Below, one piece after another: positions 34,717 to 44,461 of a stretch of 64,000 bases of DNA. A model generated the notes under the pieces. It was given only the letters and a program-made list of their open reading frames with translations. It did no database searches and was not told the DNA's origin. This DNA is from Saposhnikovia divaricata (taxonomy: Eukaryota; Streptophyta; Magnoliopsida; Apiales; Apiaceae). Every line of letters begins with the position of its first letter. The stretch's first letter is position 1. The stretch covers positions 194,907,148 through 194,971,147 of the forward strand of contig CM071598.1 in NCBI GenBank assembly GCA_036435485.1, written 5' to 3'. The position numbers and the translations under genes were made by a program.

Positions 34717-35634
34717 TTATCTGGTTATACCCTTCTCAGTGCAGAAGTCATTTAAAACTGTATTCTTGAATTCAGTTCCATTGTCTGATCTTATAGCTCT
34801 CACTGGATACGTAGAATCTCGCTCAATTAATTTAATGTGATCAATCACCAGTTGTGGAGTCTCATCTTTAGAATTCAAAAACAGGACCCATGTGTATTTT
34901 GAAAAATCATCAACAATCACTAGAGCATATCTCTTCCTTGACATAGACATCACATTAACTGGACCAAACAAATCCATATGAAGTAATTGTAATGGTTCAG
35001 TTATTGAGGATGTGTCAGTGCTCCTGTGACTTGCCCTTTTTAGCTTGCCTTTTTGACATGCATCACAAAGTCCTTCTTGAGTGAATTCCATTGAAGGCAA
35101 ACCTCTCACCAACTCTCTTTTAACCAGAGAATTCATCGTCTTAAAATTAAGATGAGAAAGTTTCTTGTGCCATAGCCAACTCTCATCATTAGATGCTTTA
35201 GTGTAGAAGCAAGTGACTTCTTCAGTGCTTCCTGAGTTCATATTGGCTACGTACAGATTGCCTTTTCTAAATCTTGTTAGTTGTGGCTTTTCATGTCTCT
35301 TGTGTGAAATTAGACAATTCTTCTTGTTGAAATGAACTTCATAACCTTTGTCACAGAATTGACTGACACTGAGCAGATTGGGCTCAAGTCCTTTCACAAA
35401 AGAGACTTCATCAATGATAACATTTCCAGCTTCAAGTCTGCCATATCCATCAGTTCTACCTTTGCTGTTATCTCCAAAGGTAACTACTGGGCCGGCCTTC
35501 TCCACCACATTTGTCAGCAGGGTTCTGTCTCCAGTCATATGCCTTGAACATCCACTGTCCAAGATCCAGGTTACTCGATCAACCTGTTTAATACCCTGCA
35601 ATGACAAATGAATTAAACCTTCTTCGGGACCCAA
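34717..35634 (-). pseudogene. SIRE-like Copia protease and integrase N-terminal part
   Basis: Aspartic protease: WILDSGCSRHMTGD (D-S-G) and VTFGDNSKGRTDGYG near the start. GAG-pre-integrase with the HHCC zinc finger: WLWHKKLSHLNFKTM ... CDACQKGK. Integrase core: MDLFGPVNV, FSKYTWVLFLNSKDE and IRSDNGTEFKN (first two catalytic D). It ends at a TAA before the catalytic E. The frame differs from the gag frame, so there is a frameshift between 35650 and 35880. Confidence 0.88.
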
Positions 35635-35755
35635 ATTTGATTGGGTCCTGCGTATTTAAAGTATTGACCTTTATCAGGCAAAATAACATTTTTAATTTTA
35701 ACATCTTTAGTCAATAAACATTTAACCTTATAAACAAATTTGAAAATCTTTTGTT

Positions 35756-36721
35756 TTATCTTGGGTATCCATGTTTCTCTAGCAGCAGTAACACTTGTGT
35801 CATTGACTGGACATTTGACCTGGTAGACATTCTTGGTAACCGTTTGTTTAGTCTTAGGTGCAATGTCTCTCTCCTAACTTGAGGAGGAAAAGCAGTCTTT
35901 GATCGAACATTATTGTTCCTGTTCATGTGCTGTCGAGGAGCATTCTGTTTAACACATGCATAATTACCATTAAAATAAGCACGCATACTATTAAAAGTAC
36001 AAGACATACAATTGATAACACCACATGCTTTATGATTAGAATCAATGGTAGACATGGAATTTTTCTGTTTCAACTTATTACTACCTAATCCAGTCTTAGA
36101 AGAACTAGCTGATTCAACAACTTTGACTGGTACTTTAGGTACATCTTTCTTGGATGAAACATTCGTTGTATTAGTGTCCTCAACTGATTTAGCCTTAACA
36201 AAGACTGTGACATTTTTCTTGGATGAAACATTCTTTGTATTAGTGTCCTCAATAGTTTTATCCTTAACACATTTATCCTTAACAAGGACTGTGCCATTTG
36301 CACTATCCTCATTTCTCATTTCTTCTTGGATAACCATAGAAAGAATATCTGGTGGGCCAGCATCAGATTTTGTAAACATTGGTTTTTCAACATTCTTGAG
36401 AATATGTGGTATACCTCTTTCTTTAGCTGAAATAGGATTAAGAGAATGATTACTCAAAGAACCAACAGCTTGATTGTAATCAAATCCTATTCCTACAGTT
36501 CGTTCTACTGCTTGTTTGTTGAAGAACTCTTTAGAAACTTTAACAGTATTATAACAAGCTCTAATCTGTGTTTCAAGTTCTTTAATCCTGATGTCTTGAT
36601 CAGCAATCCTATCAACTTGTTTTACCATGTATTCTCCTAATGACTTATCTCTGTAATTAAGTCGAGTTATTTCTTCTATATTCTTATCTTGATTAATCTG
36701 CACCTTTTTTAAATCTAACAT
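35756..36721 (-). pseudogene. Gag-pol linker region of the SIRE-like Copia
   Basis: Same frame as gag, after a TAA near 36772. It starts with a predicted coiled coil (residues 1-60) and has an internal repeat: the segment with DTNTKNVSSKKNV recurs about 25 residues later as DTNTTNVSSKKDV. A Cys-containing stretch (CGVINCMSCTFNSM) follows. The last 40 residues are out of frame with relatives. No enzyme is recognised; long gag extensions of this sort occur in SIRE elements. Confidence 0.65.
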
Positions 36722-36769
36722 TTCATTTTCAAGGTTAGTGTTAACAAGACTTATTCTCTCGTACCCTTT

Positions 36770-38068
36770 TTATGCATTATTCAAGCAATTACGTAAACTA
36801 TGAATTAACTCAGCATCAGTAAGAGTTACCGATGTGGTGTAATAAGTTGATGATTCAGCATTTTCCACTAGTGCAAAGTTTCCATATTCTTCATCTTCAC
36901 TATCTGTGTCATCCCAGCTTTTACCAGCAGCTACATAAGCTCTTCCAGTCTTCTTCTTTTCAGAAGCATAATCTTTCTTCTGTGCTTGCTTAGGTTTCTG
37001 ACACTCAGTAGCAAAGTGTCCCAACTCATTACAGTTGAAGCAACGAATCTTGCTTCTATCAACAGTTCCAGTTTTATAACCTCCCCTGTTACTAGAGGAT
37101 GAAGAACCTCCTCTTTGAAATCTGTTATTTGACTTAAACCTGAACTTTAGATTTCTTCTGAATCTGAAGTTACTGAATTGTCTCACCATCATCGCCATAG
37201 ATTCATCTTCCAATTGATCCAGCTCTTCAAGTGAGTAAAATTCTCCACCATCCTGAGTAGCTGGTGTTTGGCCATGTTCCACTTCAGTTTGTTCCTTGTT
37301 GAAGCTGTTAGGTTGAACAACTTTAGCTTCCACTTCCTTAGGAACCTCAACCACTAGAGCTGTAGAAGAATTTGCCATTCTGCCTTTGCCATAGAATTCC
37401 TTTTGCTGTACTTGTTCTAATTCATATGTTTTCAGAACACCAAACAGCCTTTCAAGAGCAATCTGAGTTAAATCTCTAGATTCTCTGATGGCGGTGATTC
37501 TATGCTCTAAGTGAGTAGGCATAGTCAGTAAAAACTTCATGTTGATCTCCTTCTGAGTATATTGCTTTCCATGAACTTGCAAGTTATTGATTATTTTGTT
37601 ATACCTTTCGAACACTTCCTGAATGCCTTCATTAGGGCCAGCTCTAAAGTGTTCATATTCAGAGGTCAAAATTTGAAGTCTATTTTCCTTGACTTCATCA
37701 GTCCCTTCATTAATGATCTCAATAGTTTCCCAGATGTGCTTAGCAGTTTTACAATTCCTTACATGGCTATACATTACAGCATCTAGGGAATCTAATAGAA
37801 TGAGTCTCAAATTTTTATCCAATCCAGCTTCCTCTTTTTCTTCAGAGGTAAAGTTCTTAGGGTCCTTTGGATAGGATTTTGCAGGTATTGTTACAATTCC
37901 ATTTGTAACTGTTTCAGTATCATGTTGGATAGGAATTACTGGTCCATTTTTCAAAACCCACAAAAATCTTGGATTTGCTACATCAAGAAATAACTCCATT
38001 TTGTTTTTCCACATGTCATAGTTATCTTTATTAAAGATAGGAATTTTAACATTGCCTTTGGCTGACAT
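36770..38068 (-). pseudogene. SIRE-like Copia gag, 432 codons, stop before linker
   Basis: ATG at 38068-38066 (MSAKGNVKIPIFNKDNYDMW). The UBN2/gag core spans about residues 60-220 (KTAKHIWETIEIINEG, NRLQILTSEYEHFRAG, EVFERYNKIINNLQVHGKQY). The basic RNA-binding part is Arg/Phe-rich (FRFRRNLKFRFKSNNRF), followed by a CCHC zinc knuckle, CFNCNELGHFATEC, near residue 345. It ends at a TAA, while the same frame continues into the linker. Gag alone is uninterrupted and could be expressed if transcribed, but no active pol accompanies it. Confidence 0.85.
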
Positions 38069-38151
38069 GATGAATTTTTAAGAGAGTTAAAAATTCGAGC
38101 TTGATTTTTGATTGAGTAAAAATAGGATCTTGATTTGTGTATCAATCAATA

Positions 38152-38164
38152 GGCTCTGATACCA
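38152..38164 (-). promoter_or_regulatory. Primer binding site of the SIRE-like Copia
   Basis: On the minus strand it reads TGGTATCAGAGCC, two bases from the LTR end: a full match to the initiator tRNA-Met type. Confidence 0.95.
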
Positions 38165-38627
38165 ATTGTTAGGTCCACTATGATTGTAGAAGGGGGGTTG
38201 AATACAATCAATATCAATTTCTCAAAATTTATTCGTTAAATAATTTTCACTAAAACGAATATTTTGTGCGGAATAAATTGACTCGGATTTCAAGTTGAAT
38301 ATAATTGTATATTAACTTGATGTGGTGTTACAAAATCAATCCAAACTATTATCAAGTGTTTAATTACTAATTAGAAAATTCGGCATGAACTTTTCTAATT
38401 TAGTTAATAAATCTCAAGATAAGTACTAGGAAACTTAATTCGCTAGTAATACAAGAATCACAAGTAGACAAGTTCTATCAGATAGAATATTACAAAGATG
38501 ATGAACTTGAATTTATGTGAATTAATTTGTTCTTGGTGTTCTTGATATTTGAGAGAGAATTTTGCTGTGTTTTTCCAGGATATTGCTGTGTTCTCGTCTG
38601 CTGCTTCATTCTGTTGCTTCTGCTGTG

Positions 38628-38635
38628 TTATATAG
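38628..38635 (-). promoter_or_regulatory. TATA box of the SIRE-like LTR promoter
   Basis: CTATATAA on the minus strand, about 460 bp before the LTR end, directly downstream of the motif array. It is conserved in the other LTR at 11567-11574. Confidence 0.7.
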
Positions 38636-38659
38636 GTCTGTACTCATTAGATATGACTT

Positions 38660-39020
38660 AAACTGCTTCAAGACCTATTAAATAAGCTATCAGCATGACT
38701 TATTATTGCTTTAAGACATAATTTTCTGTAGGTATGACCTAAACAATGTGTCGATATGACCTAATCTTCAACAGTGTGGTCGGTATGACCTAAACACTTT
38801 TGTCGGTATGACCTAACACCTTTACAGAAATATCTTGCTTCGGTATGACCTAATTCCATCGGTATGACCTAATTGATTTGAGGTCGGTAAGACCTAATCA
38901 ACTCAGCAGCTCGGTATGACCTAAATCTTTATGCTTAGTATGACTTAGATTTAAGTCATGTCGGTATGACCTAATTTAGGTCATACCGAACTAAACTTAA
39001 TCAAGACATAATCAATTCAG
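38660..39020 (-). promoter_or_regulatory. Motif array in the 5' LTR (GGTATGACCTAA family)
   Basis: Same array as at 11600-11960, with a few substitutions in or near copies. As this LTR would drive transcription, this is the copy placed to act as upstream activator sequence. Confidence 0.7.
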
Positions 39021-39623
39021 CATTTAATTAAGTCATATTGATCCTTTTAATTAATTAATGATTAACTAATTCATGATTAATTGATACAATAATTAACTTA
39101 ATAAATGAATTAATTCTATTAGAATTAATTTATTAATTAAATCAATTAAATGATTTATATCAATTAAAAACAAATTAAATTAAATCAATAACCAATTAAT
39201 TTAATTCTTCCAAACCACGGAAAATAATAAAGAATTACCACTGACTTATGTTGACGTTCAATGTACTGTCTGGTTCATGAACGACTAACTTCAATGATGC
39301 TTCTTCACTTCTGACTTTAAGCTGTGGTTTATTTCTTCTCTCAATTTTCTTGTACTTTGATTGATTTTCAATCTATCACTCGAAAAATCTCTGTCACTGT
39401 AAATGAATCCATTCACTTCAATGTTATACAGAGGCTTGATCAGATACCTGATACGTCTTCCAGTGTGAAACATCAAAACTATAGATTGACCTCCTTCTTT
39501 CTTCTGACAGATATTGCTTCCTGAGACTCCTGTGATAGATCATACGGATATTTACTTATTACAATTTGGTTTAATTTGATTAGGATCCTCGAACTACAAA
39601 TAGGCTGATTCATATGCCTTTCA

Positions 39624-39757
39624 GAGGGATATTCATCTCCTCTTTGATTAATCATGTCAATTAAAGAAGTGTATTCTGAGCGGATAGGAGGGAAAGAGGT
39701 ATCTCGCGATGATGCACTCATTTTACTTAGTCTCCTCGCTTTTCTATCATCTGCCAT
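39624..39757 (-). pseudogene. Tat antisense ORF, first exon (5' part), cut off by the Copia insertion
   Basis: The likely ATG is at 39757-39755 (MADDRKARRLSKMSASSRDT), continuing through PPIRSEYTSLIDMINQRGDE to the insertion point at 39624. An upstream GTG/Leu-rich extension is also open but has no ATG. The frame entering the insertion and the frame leaving it at 11105 differ by one base, so an indel sits near the junction. Confidence 0.65.
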
Positions 39758-39945
39758 TGATCTTCTTGGTATGAATGCTTCAAAGATGATCTTCAAAGAA
39801 AAACCCAGAACCACGCAGGTAGGAAAGCTTTGGCCGGAAGCTTCTCGCCGGAAATTGCTTGAGACTCTGAGCTCTAGAAAGAAATTTTGGTGAATATTTG
39901 AGTGAAGTGAGAAGTGAGTTCTCTTCTCACTCTTTTATAGTAAAG
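39758..39945 (-). promoter_or_regulatory. Candidate promoter and 5' UTR of the Tat antisense ORF
   Basis: CTATAAAA on the minus strand at 39933-39940 lies about 180 bp upstream of the antisense ATG. It is followed by a CT-rich untranslated stretch typical of plant 5' leaders. It faces away from the 3' LTR, so it would be a second promoter of the element. Confidence 0.5.
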
Positions 39946-40110
39946 TACAGCCGGTCATTTAGCCGGTTAGAGGGGCAAGGCAACCGATCATAACCAGTTA
40001 CGGCCCACAGGCCCAAACTAAGGCCCAGAATCTGGAAGCTTATAGAAGGATCTAGAAAGATCGAGAATTTCCTAAATAAAAAAAACTAAAACTGAAATAA
40101 AAATGATATG
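39946..40110. other. Short spacer between the antisense promoter and the 67-bp array
   Basis: Non-coding. It contains a short inverted repeat (CCGGTCATTTAGCCGG, about 39951-39966) and A-rich sequence. Confidence 0.4.
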
Positions 40111-40805
40111 ACTCCAACGACGTCGATCCACCTCGTGAAGTGAGGTCGTAATTAAGACGACGAGGCCTTCTCCTGGTCCTTACACGACCTCGATTCACCT
40201 CGCATGATGAGCTGGTAAAGCTAACGAGCACTCAAAACAATGGTCCTTACACGACCTCAATTCTGTTCGAAGATTGAGATCGTAGACCTCGCGACCCGAC
40301 AGTTTTAAAGACCGTACGCGAACTCAAATCACCTCATAGATTGAGGTCGTAGTCAGCTCATCGAGGCACTTTTGGTGTCATTACACGACCTCGATCCACT
40401 TCGTAGATTGAGGTCGCAGGTCTCACGACCTCCTCATTCTGGCGTCCTTACACGAACTCGTTCCACGTAAAAAGATGAGGTCGAGGTTCTCACGACCAGG
40501 CCGTTTTTGGAACCATGGACGACCTCCATTTACCTCGTGAAGTGAGGTCGTAGGATTGACGACGAGCCTCATCTGTTGCCCTTACACGACCTGGATCCAC
40601 CTTGTAGATCGAGGTCGAAAAGCCCACGAGCAGGCTGTTTTGACAACCTTACACGACCTGAATCCACCTCGTGGATTGAGGTCGAAGAGCCCACGAGCAG
40701 GCCATCTTGGTAATCTTACACGACCTCGATCCTGGTCGAAGGGTGAGGTCGCAGGCCTCATGACCTGGACACCCCTTCACGACCTCGATCCAGGTCGAAG
40801 TTCTA
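40111..40805 (+). repeat. 67-bp tandem (satellite-like) array, about 10 copies, in the Tat 3' region
   Basis: TTACACGACCTCGATCCACC-type starts recur at about 40178, 40245, 40312, 40379, 40446, 40513, 40580, 40647 and 40714, a strict 67-base period; a last, shorter unit starts at about 40774. Each monomer contains an internal dyad (CGACCTCGATCC ... GATTGAGGTCG), so single units can fold. Monomers differ by several substitutions, so the array is not newly made. Tandem repeats in the 3' region are a known feature of Tat elements and a source of plant satellites. Confidence 0.92.
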
Positions 40806-40863
40806 ATATATATATATATAATAATGATAATAAAAATGGTAAAATACTCGTGGGTACAAGAAA

Positions 40864-41001
40864 AATAAGGATGCTGTCAAGAAGATGTATGACATTCAGA
40901 CCAAGAAGGTTAACACATTGATCAGACTTATTGACATTCGTGCCAACAAGGAAAAGATTAAGGAAGCTACTTATAGCCTTCCTGCAAATATAAATGTTTA
41001 G
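40864..41001 (+). pseudogene. Captured fragment of ribosomal protein uL23 (L23A)
   Basis: The plus-strand frame encodes KDAVKKMYDIQTKKVNTLIR, which I recognise as the near-invariant C-terminal part of eukaryotic uL23 (large subunit, tunnel exit). Directly after it comes LIDIRANKEKIKEA, which resembles the segment that normally precedes it in uL23 (VDIRADKKKIKDA-like). The order is therefore permuted, as expected if a partial tandem copy was captured. The frame ends at TAG 40999-41001. There is no start codon context and no rest of the gene, so this is a transduced fragment inside the Tat 3' region, same strand as pol. Confidence 0.72.
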
Positions 41002-41128
41002 CCTCGAATAAGGCAAGTCGTCGCGAATGTGTAGGTCGCTCCACACTTTGCACTCAAGACGATACCTGTAAAACACTAGTGTACATAAACCTTTTAACTT
41101 CAATGAAAACCTGATCAGTTTTCTTAGA

Positions 41129-41142
41129 AGTTGGGGGGCAAA
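41129..41142 (+). promoter_or_regulatory. Polypurine tract of the Tat element
   Basis: AGTTGGGGGGCAAA directly before the LTR TG at 41143. A G-rich tract in this place is typical of the lineage. Confidence 0.8.
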
Positions 41143-41644
41143 TGATATGGGCTGAAAGTAAGCCCTAAAGACACATTCAATATTGCATTAAATGAACCTA
41201 GATTGGCCCAAAAGCAAAGTTTAGCCGTGGGGCCCAAAAACCCTAATGATGGGATTAAAATTCGTAATTAATAAATCAACCTATTTCAGACTCCAAGATT
41301 GAGTCTTAGAAGGAAACCAAATCAGTTTTGGAGTAACCTCCAAGCCATATAACGTTAATACTTATCCGGGAAGGTTCTAGAATTGGGCTAACTGAATAAC
41401 TTGCCCACCAAGTCTCCTATTTCAACTCTAATTCTAGGGTTTTCTACACCTATATAAAGGACCCGATCCTTCAACCTAGAACTACGTTTTTTGGCTTGAT
41501 TCTTGATATTTGCAAGATACGTAGGCATCTTGTGAGGACCCGAGTTAAGTCACGAAACACTTGATCAGCCATTAAAGCTCGAAACTCTCTTCAACCTTAG
41601 TATTCAATACGCAATAAATACACCCTACTTTTCGTTCCACAACA
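41143..41644 (+). repeat. 3' LTR of the Tat element
   Basis: About 502 bp, starting TGATATGGGCTG after the PPT and ending TTCCACAACA. A TATA box (CTATATAAAG) is at 41450-41459. There is no partner LTR in the window, so the right end is inferred from the CA and may be off by a few bases. Confidence 0.72.
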
Positions 41645-41649
41645 ATAAT

Positions 41650-41883
41650 ATGTTTGAAATAGAATTGGAGGGAAGGGAGAAAAGAGAGGAAAGAGAAGTG
41701 TAGAAAAGGAGGGAAATTAATTTTTTATTGTTAAAAATGATTTAGGACAAGTATAGAGGTGCCTTAAAAGTAGGGCATGAGATGGATGTCCTAGTGTTTT
41801 AAGGCACCACTAGGACATTGTTGGAGCACAAAAAGTGACTAAATGTCCTAAATATTGATTTAGGATATTGTTGGACTTGCTCT
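41650..41883 (-). repeat. MITE-like repeat, copy 1
   Basis: Read on the minus strand it starts GAGCAAGTCCAACAATATCC, contains ACTAGGACATCCATCTCATG, and ends in a CT-rich tract. The same order of motifs is found at 58008-58250 on the plus strand. Internal complementary segments (GGTGCCTTAAAA and TTTTAAGGCACC) could form a hairpin. The family is not named. Confidence 0.55.
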
Positions 41884-41891
41884 AATTAATT

Positions 41892-42932
41892 GGGTAAAAT
41901 AGCTAATTGGTCACTGAAGTCACTAGTAACTTACAAGTAGGTCACGAAGTTAAAAAAAAACTTTCAGTCAACTAATGAAATACTTAAAAATTTGCAAATT
42001 GGTAACTATCGTCAGTTCCGTTAAAAACTAACGGAAAGATGACATAGATGCTGACATGACATAATTAAACTTGCAAGTAGGTCACTGAACTAGATAACAA
42101 TTTTCAATTAGGTAATTAGCCAAATTTAATTTTAATTGATTAAATTTTTAAAAAAATTCCGAATGATTTTTTTTTCATAAAATTTAAAATTATGCATACC
42201 AATTCAATACATATGCTTATGAATAAATACAAGTGAACCAAAAGATAACTTGTTTTTTTCGATAATGATAAAAGGTAAAACAAAAATTGAATGTTTACAT
42301 TTTTTTCCAAATAATTACACTTTAATTAAATTTAATTTGTATATATCGCTTTAACCCATATGCTTGTAAATCGATACAATTGAACAAACATTTAGATATC
42401 CCTTTTTTCCATTTATTTAATTTATTATTTAATTAAATTTAAAATTGAACATATCTATTTTTTTATATGCTAGTAAACCGGTAAAAGCAAAAAAATATTA
42501 AACCGGTAAAGCAAACAAATATTTAAAAAAAATATCAAGTTTCTGATCCACCTCTTTCGATATTAATAAGTGATACCAAAAGTGTAATTTTTTTGAATAT
42601 TAATTTTTTTGAATGATTACGATTTAAATTTAAAAAAACATAATCTTTCAAAAAATAATTTCGTTAGATATTTTTTGAGTGTTTAATTTTTTTTAAGTCA
42701 GTGACCTAACTGAAAATTAGCACATAGTTCAGTGACCTAACCGTAAATGTGTTGTCTTTTAATGGAGAACCTTTAAAAGTCAACATAATTTAACGGTCGT
42801 GCAAATTTTTTTATGTTTAGTATTGTGATTGCAAGCTAATTGTAACGTCATGATGCGATTGAAAGTTTTTTTAACTTCGTGACCCACTTGCAAGTTACTA
42901 GTGACTTTAGTGACCAATTAGCTATTTTACCC
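41892..42932. mobile_element. Mutator-like MITE, about 1.04 kb, with about 75-bp terminal inverted repeats
   Basis: The left end GGGTAAAATAGCTAATTGGT and the right end are inverted copies, matching over about 75 bases with a few changes (AGTCACTAGTAACTT, GGTCACGAAGTTAAAA). Subterminal segments with GTCACTGAACTA are also inverted. It is AT-rich and non-coding inside. I could not see a clear 9-10 bp target duplication, so the superfamily is a guess from the TIR length and style. Confidence 0.75.
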
Positions 42933-43420
42933 AAACTTAATCTAAGTTTGTAATGATTTAGACCAATACTAATTGTAAATATTAATCTTTTTCCGAAATA
43001 GTACATTACATCATTAACAATCATACATGATATCCATTTTCATCCTAGCAGTTATCACATCACAGTTGCATATATGTGGTGTATCTGTCTATAGCTATAC
43101 GCAGTGTAAGTGGAATAAGATGTATCAAGTAAAACACTATACTCATTTAGAACATGCGTATTCATTCTTACCCAAATTGTAAATTCGTATTCTGGAAAGT
43201 TGAAACAAGGTTTACTTCCATAATGTATGTGTATTCAATATTTTAAAATTATATTATGTTTGGATACCACACTGTAGGATGCGTAATGACAATATTCTAT
43301 TATCAAATATGTATTCCATCGATTATTTGTGTCAATTCAACAAAAATCAGTGATTTATGTTGATTTTGTCTAAAAAATGGGTTATAGATGGTTTCACCTC
43401 ACAATTCAATCGTAAAATGT
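42933..43420. other. AT-rich intergenic sequence
   Basis: No ORF, repeat or motif that I can support. It separates the MITE from the 3' end of the LINE. Confidence 0.4.
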
Positions 43421-43451
43421 TTTTTTTTTTTTGAAAATAAGTTGCATTCAT

Positions 43452-44461
43452 TCAGAACAAACGATCAATGGAAAGAGCCTCCAACAAACACGTAGGAGGA
43501 GACGTGAACAAATTATGGGAATTAACTAAACAAGGTATACGAGCAACTTCATGTGCTATCTTGTTAGCACCTTTCCGAATAAAAAGAACAGAACATCTCT
43601 GCAAGCTTTCAAGATGCAGCCTGCAACATTCAACCACTTCGCCAGATTCCAGAAAATTTGGACTATCACCGGCAATCGCTTTAACAGCAAGCTGGGAGTC
43701 TGATTCGATAATTACTACATCACTCAGCATCTGCATATTCTTGATCCATGAGAGGGCCTCACGAATGGCAACTAATTCGGCTTCAAAGACAGAGACTTCA
43801 CCAAAGAAACATTGGTTCCTACCAGCCAAAAAAGTTCCTTCACAATTCCTTAGAACCATCCCTATCGAAAAAGTTTGAGCACCAGGAAAAACCGAGGCAT
43901 CCACATTGATCTTGAAAGTACCAACTTCTGGAGGTCGCCATTTATTCACCTGATTGCTGACTGATCTGGTACCTCCCTGAGAACCTGGATCCACAACCTT
44001 TCTCGCCTCAGTCCAGTCTGCAAGCACTTTAAGACTACTATCCATCGCAAATTCAGAGGTAACTATTTGCCATCCCAGACTCGTTTATTCCTCCACTGCC
44101 AAATACCCCAGATAACTACACAAATCTTCAAAATTTCCTCCGTAGTTGCAGTGCTAAGTTTGAGAAGCACCCAGTCCGACGCTAACTCAACACTACTCCA
44201 GTCATACTGCACCCCCACATGATTCCAACATCCAACAGCAAATGGACAATCATAAAAGAGGTGACACATATGTTCGATATCCCTCATACACATAGGACAC
44301 GTAATCGGAACTCTGATGCCTTTAGCACTCAATCTCCTACGCACTGGGATAGTGTTTCGACAAAACCGCCAGACAAAGACTTTCATTTTGTGAGGCAGCT
44401 GGAGATTCCAAACTCGATTCCACCCTGTACACTGCTGGATTGCACTCGTCCCAAATCTAGC
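43452..44461 (-). pseudogene. LINE ORF2 3' part: zinc-finger region (zf-RVT) and RNase H
   Basis: After the insertion point comes KVFVWRFCRNTIPVRRRL, then CPMCMRDIEHMCHLFYDC, the zf-RVT Cys/His pattern of plant L1 elements. A one-base shift in an A-run near 44063 leads into the RNase H: FKINVDASVFPGAQ, GMVLRNCEGTFLAG, EAELVAIREALSWI, IIESDSQLAVKAI and ANKIAHEVARI. Catalytic D, E and D are present. Plant L1 elements carry this C-terminal RNase H (RVT_3 type). The stop is just before the poly(A) tail. Confidence 0.88.

Larger units (their letters stand above)
11106..39623 (-). mobile_element. SIRE-like Ty1/copia retrotransposon, complete ends, disrupted by a nested gypsy element
   Basis: Two direct copies of a 1457-bp LTR (11106-12562 and 38167-39623) bracket gag-pol and a third ORF, all on the minus strand. 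The insertion is flanked by the 5-bp target duplication GAGGG at 11101-11105 and 39624-39628. PBS and PPT are both present. The extra long ORF downstream of pol, and the protease/integrase style (GCSRHMTGD, VTFGDNSKG), match the SIRE/Maximus lineage. About 25-30 substitutions separate the LTRs by eye (about 2%). Without the nested element it would be about 13.8 kb. It lies inside the Tat antisense ORF. Confidence 0.9.
38167..39623 (-). repeat. 5' LTR of the SIRE-like Copia
   Basis: Partner of 11106-12562. In element direction (right to left) it has an AT-rich first third, the motif array at 38660-39020 with the 29-bp palindrome at 38961-38989, a TATA box at 38628-38635 (CTATATAA on the minus strand), and then the R-U5 part to 38167. 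Confidence 0.95.
4286..41644 (+). mobile_element. Ty3/gypsy retrotransposon of the Tat lineage (host of nested insertions)
   Basis: Plus-strand order: gag remnant, protease, RT, RNase H, a second RNase H, integrase, an ORF on the opposite strand, a tandem-repeat region, a PPT and a 3' LTR. A second RNase H after the normal one, an antisense ORF between pol and the 3' LTR, and tandem repeats in the 3' region are published traits of the plant Tat (Ogre/Retand-like) lineage. The RT motif YVDDMLVKS fits as well. The 5' end is removed from view by Copia-1, and a 28.5-kb Copia insertion lies at 11106-39623. All coding parts carry lesions, so the copy is dead. Confidence 0.88.

Noticed and set aside
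40111..40805. Regular repeats that could suggest a CRISPR-like array
   Set aside because: The whole 67-base unit is repeated, there are no unique spacers, and the setting is a plant retrotransposon.
41883..42941. 9-bp target duplication around the 1.04-kb MITE
   Set aside because: The left and right flanks agree at only about five of nine bases.
43400..43420. Possible LINE target duplication with sequence right of 57930
   Set aside because: Only loose similarity (ATTCAATCG against ATTCGGTCG), not adjacent to both ends.
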